NCBI GenBank assembly: GCA_900545055.1
Contig: UQXP01000004.1
Location: 1 to 64,000 of the forward strand
Reading direction: 5' to 3'
Length of the DNA stretch: 64,000 bases
Source: an uncultured Collinsella sp.
GTDB taxonomy: Bacteria; Actinomycetota; Coriobacteriia; Coriobacteriales; Coriobacteriaceae
Positions 52,624 through 61,337 of this stretch are shown in pieces (the first letter of the stretch is position 1; each line of letters begins with the position of its first letter). Position numbers and translations under genes: made by a program. The notes under the pieces were generated by a model, which did not search any database, was not told where the DNA came from, and worked only from the letters and a program-made list of their open reading frames with translations.

Positions 52624-54153
52624 CTAGTCCAGCTTGGTGCCCGGTACTTGCGGTGCCTCTTTAAGCAGCGCTTTGAGTTCATTCAAAATGGAAACGGGCT
52701 GTCGGTCGACGGCGTCCAGATGAAGCGTAGCCACGCGAATGGGCGGCTGGTATTCAAGCGATCCGATGAGCACAGGCGAACCCAGGAACCGCTCGATCTC
52801 CTCTGCAATCGCGTTGGTCTCTTCGGGATCAAGGTCGTCGAAAAGCGCCACGAATGTCGGTCCTGTTGAGCGGAACAGGCGGCCCTTGCCGCGCGAACAA
52901 TCCATGAGGCAGGCGGCGCTTTCGGCGAGCACGCGGTCGCCTGCATCGAATCCAAAGCGGGCATTGACCTCGGCGATATCGTCGACCTTAATGGCAATAA
53001 AGCCAGCCTCGCGCGGCACGCGGCGCATCTCTCCGATAGCGTTGACCAGGGCGTGGACATCGCCCAGACCCGTTACCGAGTCGGTCGTATCTGCCAAGCT
53101 GCGGTTGATAATCATGCCCACGTACATGTTAGGCTCGGTATCGGTGCCGTCCAAGCGGTAGCCCGTGCAGTCGCAAAGCGCGTACGCTCCGGTAGCATCC
53201 ATAACGCGGTACTGCATGTAGTGGAAGTGCCACGTGCCGTTTATCACCATGTCGAGCTCGGCGCGTACGTTGTCGCGGTCCTCGGGGTGGACGCGAGCAA
53301 GCCACATATCGACCGAGTTAAAAGGGTGCTGGGAGGGCAGGTCAAAATCGCGCACGGCGTTAACCGACCATTGCGATTCGCCCGTATCGAGGTTAAGGAT
53401 GAACGGATAGCGCGTCTCAGAGCTCATGGAGATCGCTTGGAACACCCGGTCGTTGCAGGGAAGCTGATCGACGATTGGGTGTTGTGGCACGTCATTGTCT
53501 TTCGGTTGCTGCACACGATGCATAAGCTTATAGCGATACATTTTGCGATCGGCATCCATCGTCATCTGGCGACGCGTATCGCCTGCAAGCGGGTCGACGT
53601 GCGAGCAACCAAAACTAAAACTGGCGATCATGGACGCCTTGTCACCTGAGCTCGCCTCGATCAGCCCGGCACGTACCTGCTCCAAGCGCTGCTCGAGTTC
53701 AGTCTCGTTTGCGGAGAGCGAGATAAGCACAAACTCGTCTCCACCGATGCGGAACAGCATCTCATCGTGCTCCATGGTTTCGGAGAGCGTGCGGCAGATG
53801 CTCAGAATATAGCGATTGCCTTCGGCGTGGCCAAACTTATCATTGCAATGCTTGAGATGGTCGATGTCAATATAGGCGCAGGTGAAGGGGTCGCCTTTGC
53901 GCCAGAGCTGCTCGACGTGACGGTCGAGTCCGCCGCGGTTGCCCAAGTTGGTGAGCGGATCGATATAGGCGTTGCACTCAAGCAGCTGGCGCTCTTGTTG
54001 CAGGACGGCATGCGTCTTTTGCAGTTGCTCACCAACGGCGCGTAGCTCAGCAGGCAGCGCGGAAACATCGAGTTCGGCGGTCGAGACACCATTCGCAAGT
54101 CGCTGAAGATAGGCAATAATCGATTGCTCGCCCAAGCGGTATGACTCGTTCAT
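52624..54153 (-). CDS. GGDEF-domain protein with PAS and a degenerate second GGDEF
   Basis: A 509-residue signalling protein. The first GGDEF domain is at 70-210 (DPLTNLGNRGGLDRHVE, then RIGGDEFVLIS with the catalytic loop intact). PAS-like at 240-340 (FILNLDTGESQWSVNAVRDF, then WLARVHPED). The second GGDEF-like domain at 360-500 lacks the motif (RSTGPTFVALF). Likely makes cyclic di-GMP. It is a paralogue of the gene at 54281-56998, which lies 128 bases upstream of it on the same strand. ATG 54153 has AAGGAGG ten bases upstream. Confidence 0.84.
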   Translation of the reverse strand: MNESYRLGEQSIIAYLQRLANGVSTAELDVSALPAELRAVGEQLQKTHAVLQQERQLLECNAYIDPLTNLGNRGGLDRHVEQLWRKGDPFTCAYIDIDHLKHCNDKFGHAEGNRYILSICRTLSETMEHDEMLFRIGGDEFVLISLSANETELEQRLEQVRAGLIEASSGDKASMIASFSFGCSHVDPLAGDTRRQMTMDADRKMYRYKLMHRVQQPKDNDVPQHPIVDQLPCNDRVFQAISMSSETRYPFILNLDTGESQWSVNAVRDFDLPSQHPFNSVDMWLARVHPEDRDNVRAELDMVINGTWHFHYMQYRVMDATGAYALCDCTGYRLDGTDTEPNMYVGMIINRSLADTTDSVTGLGDVHALVNAIGEMRRVPREAGFIAIKVDDIAEVNARFGFDAGDRVLAESAACLMDCSRGKGRLFRSTGPTFVALFDDLDPEETNAIAEEIERFLGSPVLIGSLEYQPPIRVATLHLDAVDRQPVSILNELKALLKEAPQVPGTKLD

Positions 54154-54280
54154 GATGAATAACCTCCTTGGGCAGAACAACGGTTTGTATCATATCCCCA
54201 ATTCGGTTTGAATTGGGGATATAAGTTAGCTAATGGAGACAAATTCCCCCTTCGGCGGTGGCGTTTTTCGCGCGAGCGTA

Positions 54281-56998
54281 TCAGTTGTTATTGCCACCAT
54301 CGAGCAATGCCTCAAAATCATTCGCCGGGATGGGGCGGTAGTAGAGGAAGCCCTGAGCGTAGCGGGCGCCCATCTGTCGTAGCATGTTCGCCTGCTCATT
54401 TGTCTCGACGCCTTCGACCACGACGGGCAGATGGAGCGACTGCGCCATATCGAGCATTGATGTAATGATTTGCGCGCTGCGGCCTTGATCTCCGTCGGCG
54501 GGAACAAACGTGCGGTCAAGCTTGATGACGTCGACGTTGACGTTCTTGAGCATCGCGAGCGTGGACTGGCCGGTGCCAAAGTCGTCCATATAGGTTGAGA
54601 AGCCGCGGGTGTGCAGGTCGGCAGTCAGTTTATCCACGGCCTCGGATTCTCCCGTATAGGCTGTCTCGGTGATCTCGATGCGCATGAGTTCGGGCGGTAG
54701 GTTGTATTGGGCGGCAAGTGCTCCCATATGTTCGGCAACGTCGCAGGCAAGGATATCCACGCGCGACACATTGAGCGAGATCGGAACCACGCGAAGCCCC
54801 CGGTCGATGCGCTCGCGCAGCCACGAGGCGACGCCCTGCCAAATGTACTTGTCGAGCGTCACTACAAAGCCGCTTTCCTCGAGTGCGGGGATAAACGTTA
54901 CAGGCGAAATGAGGGAACCGTCCTTGCCAATCCAGCGCGTGAGCGCCTCGGCGCCAACGATCTCGCCAGTTTCCATGTCGACCTGGGGCTGCAGGTAGTA
55001 GGTAATGCGGCCGTTTGAGAACGCATACTGGAATTCGGTCAGCGTGCGGTGGAACGCGGTTTCGCGCTCGTACTCCTCGGGGCGGAAAATGGCGACGCGC
55101 TCCTTAAAGTCGTTTTTTGCGCGCCGATTGGTAAACATGGCCTTGGCCTGCGCATCGATGGTGATTTCCTCGTTGGGGTCGATGGGACAAACGCCCATGG
55201 ACGGCCAAAAACCCACGCCGTCGTCGTGCCTGGCAACCGCTTCGCGCACGCTGGCATAAATTCGATGAATCGTATCGCGGTCAAAGGGAGCAAGGATGCA
55301 AAAGTCGTCCTGGCCCCAGTAGCCCGCAACGCCCATGCCCACGTTCTCGATATCCTTAAGCACCGTGCCCACATTGGCAAGCACGCGGTCGCCCTCGGTT
55401 TGTCCGTACCATTCGTTAAATAGGCGCATGTGCCCCATGTCGACGGTGGCAATGCACCATGCGCCGCCCTGTGCCGTCGCGAGAAAGGCATTGGCACGTC
55501 TCATAAACTCGCTGGGGCGGTAGAGGCCGGTGAGCGGGTCGATGCGCTCGGCGATTGCGCCTTTGCGCTCGATTTCGGGAATGGAGAGACTGTTGTTGTG
55601 GAACGGTCCGTTTATGGCGCGAATGCGGCGGTCGAGTTCGCCCAAAACAGCCGGCGCCTGGTTAATAAGGCGCTCGTAGTAGACAGGCACGACCAGACAT
55701 GTGGGGGTGATGACGTCGCCGGCAATCTGGATGGGTTTTGAGACAAGATGTTCCAAATCCCGAACGAGGTGATCAAAGGCATTGCGGTCAAAACTATCGG
55801 TAAGTACAACGAACTGCGCGCTGCGCGAGCGAAACACACGGCTTCTGCCGCGGGTGAGCGAGAGCATGCGGCCGGCATACTCGGAAAGCATGGCATCGAC
55901 GGCGTCGGCCCCATAGCGTTCGTTGAGCTGCGTCGTACCGCGAACACGCACGGCGATAAGGCCCGTCCCGCGGTTATCGCGGCGGCAAGCATCAATGGCG
56001 CTGATCAACATGCGCTGGGTTCCAAGCCCTGTTGCGGGGTCGATCGTCTCGACAAGAGCGTGATTGACGAGTTCGCCAACGTAGAGCGAAGGCGTGCCTC
56101 CGTTTCCGTCGATGCGATAGCCTCGGACGCGACAAAGCACGTAATCGCCGTCGGCGTTGCGCACTCGATACTGCATGACGCGATAGTGCTTGGAGCCGTC
56201 AAAGATCTTGCTGATATCTTCGTTGTATGCCTTCAGGTCGTCGGGGTGTACGCGCGTTTTCCAGTATTCGCGGCAGTCATCGATGCGCTCCGAGGGAAGC
56301 CCAAGATCGCGCGGCGCTCCTTGCGACCAAAGGGTGCGGTTCTTATCGAGGTTCTCGATAAAGAAATATCGTCCCTCGTCTAACATCGAAAAGGCGTCGA
56401 AGACACGGTTGTCGACTTCAAAATCGTTTGCATTAACTTGCTTGATATTGCGACGATCCAGGTGTACGGCATGGCGCAGCTTGTAGTCGTACATGCGGTG
56501 GTCGGCATCGAGTGCCATACGATTGGACGTTTCGCCCAGTTTTGGGTCGGCATGCGATACGCCATAGCTAAACGTGTGAGGCATCTCGGCGTCGTTGTTT
56601 TTGAGCAGCACCGAGCGGCAATGCTCAAGGCGCTCGGCAAGGTCGCCTTCGGTCGCGACGGTGGACAAGATTGCGAACTCGTCGCCACCCAGGCGAAACA
56701 CAGCTTCGTCAACTTTGATATAGAGCTTAAGGTACAGGCTCACCTGCATAATATAGCGGTTGCCCTCATCGTGACCGAAGGCGTCGTTGCAGTGCTTGAG
56801 GTTATCGATATCGATAAACGCCATGGTGACCGGTACGCCCTGCTCCCAGAGTTCTTCCAACGAGCGGGTATAGCCGCCACGGTTGCCAAGGCCGGTAAGT
56901 TGGTCGGTAAAGGCTATTCTTACCAGGTCTTCCGGACACTCGAACAGGTCTTGAATGGTCTTTTCGAGCGTCTCGGTATAGGTGTTGGCTGTGTCCAT
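54281..56998 (-). CDS. GGDEF/PAS/EAL bifunctional cyclic di-GMP protein
   Basis: A 905-residue protein. First GGDEF near 25-170 (DQLTGLGNRGGYTRSLE, RLGGDEFAILS intact). PAS segment, then a degenerate GGDEF (RSRSAQFVVLT) and a third one (GYWGQDDFCIL), then a complete EAL domain near 650-905 (GEIVGAEALTRW, IEITET, YMDDFGTGQSTLAML, VIKLDRTFV, VVEGVET). Phosphodiesterase residues look complete, so it can both make and break cyclic di-GMP. The N-terminal halves of this protein and its neighbour at 52624-54153 align closely, so one arose by duplication. Confidence 0.85.
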   Translation of the reverse strand: MDTANTYTETLEKTIQDLFECPEDLVRIAFTDQLTGLGNRGGYTRSLEELWEQGVPVTMAFIDIDNLKHCNDAFGHDEGNRYIMQVSLYLKLYIKVDEAVFRLGGDEFAILSTVATEGDLAERLEHCRSVLLKNNDAEMPHTFSYGVSHADPKLGETSNRMALDADHRMYDYKLRHAVHLDRRNIKQVNANDFEVDNRVFDAFSMLDEGRYFFIENLDKNRTLWSQGAPRDLGLPSERIDDCREYWKTRVHPDDLKAYNEDISKIFDGSKHYRVMQYRVRNADGDYVLCRVRGYRIDGNGGTPSLYVGELVNHALVETIDPATGLGTQRMLISAIDACRRDNRGTGLIAVRVRGTTQLNERYGADAVDAMLSEYAGRMLSLTRGRSRVFRSRSAQFVVLTDSFDRNAFDHLVRDLEHLVSKPIQIAGDVITPTCLVVPVYYERLINQAPAVLGELDRRIRAINGPFHNNSLSIPEIERKGAIAERIDPLTGLYRPSEFMRRANAFLATAQGGAWCIATVDMGHMRLFNEWYGQTEGDRVLANVGTVLKDIENVGMGVAGYWGQDDFCILAPFDRDTIHRIYASVREAVARHDDGVGFWPSMGVCPIDPNEEITIDAQAKAMFTNRRAKNDFKERVAIFRPEEYERETAFHRTLTEFQYAFSNGRITYYLQPQVDMETGEIVGAEALTRWIGKDGSLISPVTFIPALEESGFVVTLDKYIWQGVASWLRERIDRGLRVVPISLNVSRVDILACDVAEHMGALAAQYNLPPELMRIEITETAYTGESEAVDKLTADLHTRGFSTYMDDFGTGQSTLAMLKNVNVDVIKLDRTFVPADGDQGRSAQIITSMLDMAQSLHLPVVVEGVETNEQANMLRQMGARYAQGFLYYRPIPANDFEALLDGGNNN

Positions 56999-57315
56999 AT
57001 GTGAGTGGCTTTCTGGGGTCGAGATGGCTTGCGTCGGATGGTCTTATTGTTAATGGGACCTTCTGCGGTCTATGGACGCGTGAACTTTCGTCCCCGCCTT
57101 GTTTTGTCGATAGGCTGGATTGTTGTCTACTGTTTGGTGTTGTTGCCTAATGATGCGAACATCATTATAGGGGCGTGTTTGTATAAACATGGTCAGTCGG
57201 TAAAAAATAATCGTCGAGTGGCAGTGTTTAGTTTGCATTGGCAAATGTGACCGAGACGGTATATGTTGACGGGTATACTTGTTCCGTTCAAAAGCATGAG
57301 GACGGGGATGGTTGC
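56999..57315. other. Gene-free stretch upstream of a patatin-like gene
   Basis: These 317 bases hold a divergent promoter region between the GGDEF/EAL gene and the patatin gene. TATAATGATG and similar AT-rich runs occur, but I see no clear operator, riboswitch or small gene. Confidence 0.6.
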
Positions 57316-58185
57316 ATGGCACTGCCAAAGACGGCGCATACGGTGGGTCTGGCGCTCGAGGGCGGTGGCTACCGGGGCATGTATACGGCAGGCGTGCTCG
57401 ACGTTTGGATGGAACATGGCCTGACCTGCGATCATATGGTGGGCGTCTCGGCAGGCGCCGCGTTTGGCTACAACTTTAAGTCGCGCCAGATTGGTCGCGC
57501 CATTCGTTACAACAAGGCCTATTGTGCCGACAAGCGTTATGCGAGTGTGATGAGCTGGCTGCACACCGGTGACATGTTCAATGCCGAGTTTGCCTATCAC
57601 GAGGTGCCTATCGAGCGTGACCCCATCGACTTGGATGCCTACCGCGCCTGCCCCATGAGGTTTACGTGCGTATGCACCGATATCGAGACAGGCGAGGCCG
57701 TCTACCATGACCTGCCCTATGGCGACGAGCGCGATATCGAGTGGATTCGTGCTTCGTCGGCGATTCCCGTGGCGACGCGTCCTGTTCGGATTGATGGGCA
57801 TCGGTATTTGGATGGCGGCGTTGCGGACTCTATTCCCAGCGCCTGGCTGTTTGCTCAGGGTTACGACCGCAATGTGGTGGTGCTGACGCAGCCGGCGGGT
57901 TTTGTAAAAGAGGCTAATAGCCTGATGCCCATGCTGCGTCGTGTGTATCGTCACTACCCGGAGTTTGTTACAGCGCTTGAGCATCGGCATGAGGTGTATA
58001 ACGCCACGCTCGATGACCTGGCGCGTCGCGAGGCCGCTGGCGAGATCTTTGTGGTGCGGCCGAGTGAATCGGTGAAAGTGCCGTCGCTGTGCCGCGAGCC
58101 TGAAGAGCTCGAGCGCATCTACCAGGTCGGTCGCCGCGATGCGGAGGCGACTTTGCCGGCGTTGGAGGCCTACCTAGCGGGGTAG
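57316..58185 (+). CDS. Patatin-like phospholipase
   Basis: A 289-residue esterase or phospholipase of the patatin family. GGGYRGMYTAGVL is the oxyanion loop, GVSAGAAFG has the nucleophile serine (G-x-S-x-G), and DGGVADSIP carries the dyad aspartate. No signal peptide, so cytoplasmic. ATG 57316 preceded by GGGGATGG; the longer frame opens at 57238. The related YlbK/RssA-type proteins are of unknown physiological role. Confidence 0.87.
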   Translation: MALPKTAHTVGLALEGGGYRGMYTAGVLDVWMEHGLTCDHMVGVSAGAAFGYNFKSRQIGRAIRYNKAYCADKRYASVMSWLHTGDMFNAEFAYHEVPIERDPIDLDAYRACPMRFTCVCTDIETGEAVYHDLPYGDERDIEWIRASSAIPVATRPVRIDGHRYLDGGVADSIPSAWLFAQGYDRNVVVLTQPAGFVKEANSLMPMLRRVYRHYPEFVTALEHRHEVYNATLDDLARREAAGEIFVVRPSESVKVPSLCREPEELERIYQVGRRDAEATLPALEAYLAG

Positions 58186-58196
58186 GGGTTGCATAC

Positions 58197-58242
58197 GGAA
58201 AGCGCATCCCGGAATGGAGGTCCAAACTGGGATGCGCTTTCC
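58197..58242. terminator. Hairpin after the patatin gene
   Basis: GGAAAGCGCATCCC and GGGATGCGCTTTCC (14-bp stem) around an 18-base loop, between convergent genes. No clear T-run. Confidence 0.7.
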
Positions 58243-58286
58243 GCTCTAGAAGATATGAGACTGTGGATCAGCTGCTCGGCTTATGC

Positions 58287-58982
58287 CTATGCCTGCTGCC
58301 AGGTGTCGACGAGCTCCTTGGCTGCGGCGTGGGGGTCGTCGGCGCTGCAGACGGCGCTCACCACAAAGAAGCCGTCGACGCCGGTGGCCTTGAGCTGCGG
58401 CAGGTCGGCCGTCTTGACGCCGCCGCCCACCACGATGGGCACGGGGCTTGCCGCGTGGAGTGCGGCCAGGTCCTCAAAGCTTTTGGTGATGATGGAGCCG
58501 TCGGCCGCGCGTCCGCAATCGCGCTTGGTCTTGGTCTCGTGGAGCGGGCCGATGCCCAGGTAGTCGACCAGACTCATGTCGGCGGTCTTGACGTATTCGA
58601 GCATCTCCTCGCAGCGGGCCGAAAGGCCCACGATGGCATCGGGGCCCAAAAGTTTGCGGCAGACCTCGACGGGAATATCGCTCTGGCCCACGTGCACGCC
58701 ATCGACAGCAATACCCTGCTCGCGCGCGGCGAGTACGCAGTCCAGGCGGTCGTCGATTAACAGGGCGACCTGACCGGTCTTGCCGGCCTGTGCGATTGCC
58801 TGCGCGGCGTCGCCGGTCAGTGCGATGATCTCGCGGGCGCTTGCCACCTTGGAGCGCACCTGGATGCAGGTAAAGCCGGCATCGAGCGCCTGGGCCACCA
58901 CATCGCCCACGGGACGTCCCAGCGTGTTTTCGGGGCCGAGTACGAGATAGGCCGAGATATCAAGGTTGTCGCGGATGCTCAT
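58287..58982 (-). CDS. thiE: Thiamine phosphate synthase
   Basis: A 231-residue TIM-barrel enzyme that joins the pyrimidine and thiazole halves of thiamine. VHVGQSDIP, GLSARCEEML, DYLGIGPLHETKTK (phosphate loop) and IVVGGGVK are the family motifs. It overlaps the thiamine-binding protein gene by four bases (ATGA). Third gene of the TPP-riboswitch operon. Confidence 0.92.
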   Translation of the reverse strand: MSIRDNLDISAYLVLGPENTLGRPVGDVVAQALDAGFTCIQVRSKVASAREIIALTGDAAQAIAQAGKTGQVALLIDDRLDCVLAAREQGIAVDGVHVGQSDIPVEVCRKLLGPDAIVGLSARCEEMLEYVKTADMSLVDYLGIGPLHETKTKRDCGRAADGSIITKSFEDLAALHAASPVPIVVGGGVKTADLPQLKATGVDGFFVVSAVCSADDPHAAAKELVDTWQQA

Positions 58983-59320
58983 CGTGCTTCCTCCTGCTTT
59001 TTGATCTGTGCTTCCATGCGCTCGAGTTTGCCGGTCATGGTGTCGGTAAATCCGGGTCGAATATCGGCCTTGAGCACGACTTCGGTGCGGATGCCCTTGC
59101 TCGCCAACACAAAGGTTGCGTCGCGCACGACCTGCATGACCTCGTCCCAGTCGCCCTCGATTTCGGTGAACATCGAGGTGGTGCGGTTGGGAAGGCCGCT
59201 CTCGCGAATGACGCGCACGACCTCGGCGACCTCGGCGGAGAGTTCATCGCCGGTGCCGCACGGGGCGATGGCCACGGCGACGAGCGTGTTCATGCCGGTA
59301 TTGGTTGCGGGCTCGGACAT
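58979..59320 (-). CDS. Thiamine-binding protein (MTH1187/YkoF-like)
   Basis: 113 residues. AVAIAPCGTGDELSAEVAEVV and a short ferredoxin-like fold fit the MTH1187/UPF0045 family, many members of which bind thiamine or its pyrimidine. It lies between thiM and thiE in the same operon, so a role in thiamine salvage or storage is likely. The stop overlaps thiE by four bases. Confidence 0.82.
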   Translation of the reverse strand: MSEPATNTGMNTLVAVAIAPCGTGDELSAEVAEVVRVIRESGLPNRTTSMFTEIEGDWDEVMQVVRDATFVLASKGIRTEVVLKADIRPGFTDTMTGKLERMEAQIKKQEEAR

Positions 59321-59323
59321 GGC

Positions 59324-60163
59324 TTATGCCTCCTCGAGCTCGAGCTGGTTGTTGGCGATGTCTTGGGCGGTCGCGCGGTAGAGCTCGTCGATAAAGGCCA
59401 CCTTAAAGCTTGCCGGGGCATCGGCGACAGCGGCGGCACGCGTGCCGGCAACGTTGTAGACCGCGGTGCCGCAGACGGCTGCCGTAAACGGATCGGTGAC
59501 GCAGGCGTACACGGCCAGCACGCCGCCCTGCGAGCAGCCGCAGCCGGTGATCTTTGACATGAGCGGGCTGCCGCCGTGGGACTTGGCCACCGTCGTGCCG
59601 TCGGTGATCAGGTCGACTTCGCCCGAGACCACTACGGCGCCGCCGGTGTAACGGGCGAGCGCCACGGCGGCATCGCGGGCGGCGTCGACCGTGTCGGTGG
59701 TATCGACACCGCGCACGCGGCTCAGATCAGCCGCCTCGCCCTCAAGACCCCACAGGCCGGCGAGCGCGATGATCTCGGAGGCGTTGCCGCGCACGATGGC
59801 GGGCTTGTACTGCTTGAGCTCGTTTACCAGCTGGGTGCGCAGGCTGCCGATGCCCAGGCCCACCGGATCGAGCACCCAGGGCTTGCCGGCGTCGTGTGCC
59901 GCCTTGGCCGCGCGGGGAATCGTCTGCTCGTAGATGGGGAAGAGCGTGCCCATGTTGAGATAGATGGCGCCGCCGCCGGCAACGAGCGCCTCGCCCTCGT
60001 CGGGCAGATAGACCATGGCGGCCGAACCGCCCACGGCGAGCTGCGCGTTGGCGACAAAGTCAATCGTCACCGTGTTGGTGATGGAGCCGGCCATTGGATT
60101 GGTGGCGCGAATCTCATCCACGGCCTTGATCACATTTTGCTTAAGCTGTTCCGAATCAATCAC
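59324..60163 (-). CDS. thiM: Hydroxyethylthiazole kinase
   Basis: A 279-residue kinase that phosphorylates salvaged thiazole. Motifs: NPMAGSITNTVTIDFVANA, GGGAIYLNMGTL, PWVLDPVGLGIG, VRGNASEI and GGSPLMSKITGCGCSQGGVLA (ATP/active-site Cys loop). The start is GTG 60163 with AAGGAGG eight bases upstream; an overlapping ATG is out of frame. First gene of the thiamine salvage operon, behind the TPP riboswitch. Confidence 0.92.
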   Translation of the reverse strand: MIDSEQLKQNVIKAVDEIRATNPMAGSITNTVTIDFVANAQLAVGGSAAMVYLPDEGEALVAGGGAIYLNMGTLFPIYEQTIPRAAKAAHDAGKPWVLDPVGLGIGSLRTQLVNELKQYKPAIVRGNASEIIALAGLWGLEGEAADLSRVRGVDTTDTVDAARDAAVALARYTGGAVVVSGEVDLITDGTTVAKSHGGSPLMSKITGCGCSQGGVLAVYACVTDPFTAAVCGTAVYNVAGTRAAAVADAPASFKVAFIDELYRATAQDIANNQLELEEA

Positions 60164-60189
60164 TGCACATGCCTCCTTGGCATAGAAAA

Positions 60190-60215
60190 GGGGCGCTGTG
60201 CATAGACAGCGCCCC
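60190..60215 (-). terminator. Riboswitch-controlled terminator before thiM
   Basis: GGGGCGCTGT with ACAGCGCCCC (10-bp stem) around CTATGC on the minus strand, then TTTTC. It sits between the TPP aptamer and the thiM ribosome-binding site, so ligand binding probably allows it to form. Confidence 0.8.
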
Positions 60216-60221
60216 TGCAAA

Positions 60222-60318
60222 GGCGGCATGCTCCCTACGCCAGCATTAACTGACAGGTTCAAAGGATTGGGCCCTATGCCCTCTCAGCCTTGTGGTTTGC
60301 ACCGCCGGCACTCCCGCA
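60222..60318 (-). promoter_or_regulatory. TPP (THI-box) riboswitch
   Basis: On the minus strand CGGGAGTGCCGGC opens the first stem, GGCTGAGAGG is the conserved loop for the pyrimidine, and GAACCTGTCAGTTAATGC is the pyrophosphate sensor arm (usually ACCTGATxxxGGxTAATxCC). GCGTAGGGAGCA closes it. Upstream of thiM; it turns off the operon when thiamine pyrophosphate is high. The sensor arm has small changes from consensus (CTGTCAGTTAATGCTGGC). Confidence 0.93.
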
Positions 60319-60346
60319 TCGAATCTGTTGTTCCCTATACTAACGC

Positions 60347-60381
60347 ACCTGCCAAAAAGGGACAGGTTTATTTTGGCAGGT
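60347..60381. repeat. CCAAAAAGGGACAGGTTTATTTTGG palindrome, copy 2
   Basis: Arms ACCTGCCAAAA and TTTTGGCAGGT around AGGGACAGGTTTA. Almost identical to the copy at 39639. It lies 38 bases before the HAD gene. Confidence 0.85.
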
Positions 60382-60418
60382 CGTTACAATAGGTAGGACC
60401 GATACGAATGGGGACCTC

Positions 60419-61327
60419 ATGATCAAACTTGTGCTGACCGATATGGACGATACGCTGATTCCGGCCGGGCATGACGGCGCCAGCGACTACGCCATTGAGG
60501 GCATTCATGCCATGCAGGCGGCGGGTCTGCACTTTGGCCCGGTTTCGGGTCGCCAGCCGTCCGCGATGGGCTGGATGTTCAAAAATCGTTCCGAGTGTTT
60601 TTCGACTGGCGCGTTCTGTAACGGCCAGGTGATGTTTGTCGGCGGCGAAGTAGTCGCCTCGCACGCAATCGACAACGATGCTCTGATGCGTTTGGCCGAC
60701 TATCTGGAGCAAGAGACCGACGATACATTTCTAAAAGTCTATAGCCTGGGCGATGACTTTTGGGGCAACGATGCCTATTGCGTGACGAGTGATCCCGAGC
60801 GCGTTCGTCACGCCATGGAGTCGGGCGGCAACGCATGGCTCAAAGGCGAAGAGGCCCCGTGCCGTCCCGTCGTTGATGAGGTGCCGGTGTTCAAGGCGAA
60901 TATCTGGAGTGCCCGTTCGCGTGAGGCGCTCGCGGAGCTACGCGAGCGCGTTGCCGTTGAGGTGCCGGAACTCTCGCTTGTGTTTCCCAACAACCGCGTG
61001 CGCCTGTTCGACATTCTTCCAGCAGGTTGGGACAAAGGCTGCGCTGCGCTGGAGCTGGCGCGCGCTTTGGGCCTGACGCCCGATGAGGTGGCCGTATTTG
61101 GCGATTCCGATAACGATCTGCCCATGATCGATGCCGTTCCCAACTCCGTTGCAGTCGCCAATGCCAACGAGGCTGTCACGGCTGCCGCGCGCTGGCATAT
61201 CGGCGCTGCGGCAGACGATGCGGTTGCCGGGGCTCTGCATCAGATTGCCGCCTGCGCCGCGACGGGGGAGATGCCGCCGTTTATGCGTCAGATGAGCACG
61301 ACGGGTTTCGACGTCACGAACGTCTAG
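60419..61327 (+). CDS. HAD-superfamily hydrolase (Cof/YbiV-like)
   Basis: A 302-residue phosphatase with DMDDTLI (nucleophile Asp), the second Lys region and GDSDNDLPMID motif. The cap domain between residues 85 and 200 is the C2B type of the Cof subfamily, which act on sugar phosphates or cofactors. ATG 60419 with GGGGACC upstream. A LysR-type gene follows 10 bases after its stop and may be in the same operon. Confidence 0.87.
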   Translation: MIKLVLTDMDDTLIPAGHDGASDYAIEGIHAMQAAGLHFGPVSGRQPSAMGWMFKNRSECFSTGAFCNGQVMFVGGEVVASHAIDNDALMRLADYLEQETDDTFLKVYSLGDDFWGNDAYCVTSDPERVRHAMESGGNAWLKGEEAPCRPVVDEVPVFKANIWSARSREALAELRERVAVEVPELSLVFPNNRVRLFDILPAGWDKGCAALELARALGLTPDEVAVFGDSDNDLPMIDAVPNSVAVANANEAVTAAARWHIGAAADDAVAGALHQIAACAATGEMPPFMRQMSTTGFDVTNV

Positions 61328-61337
61328 GGAGAAAGCC

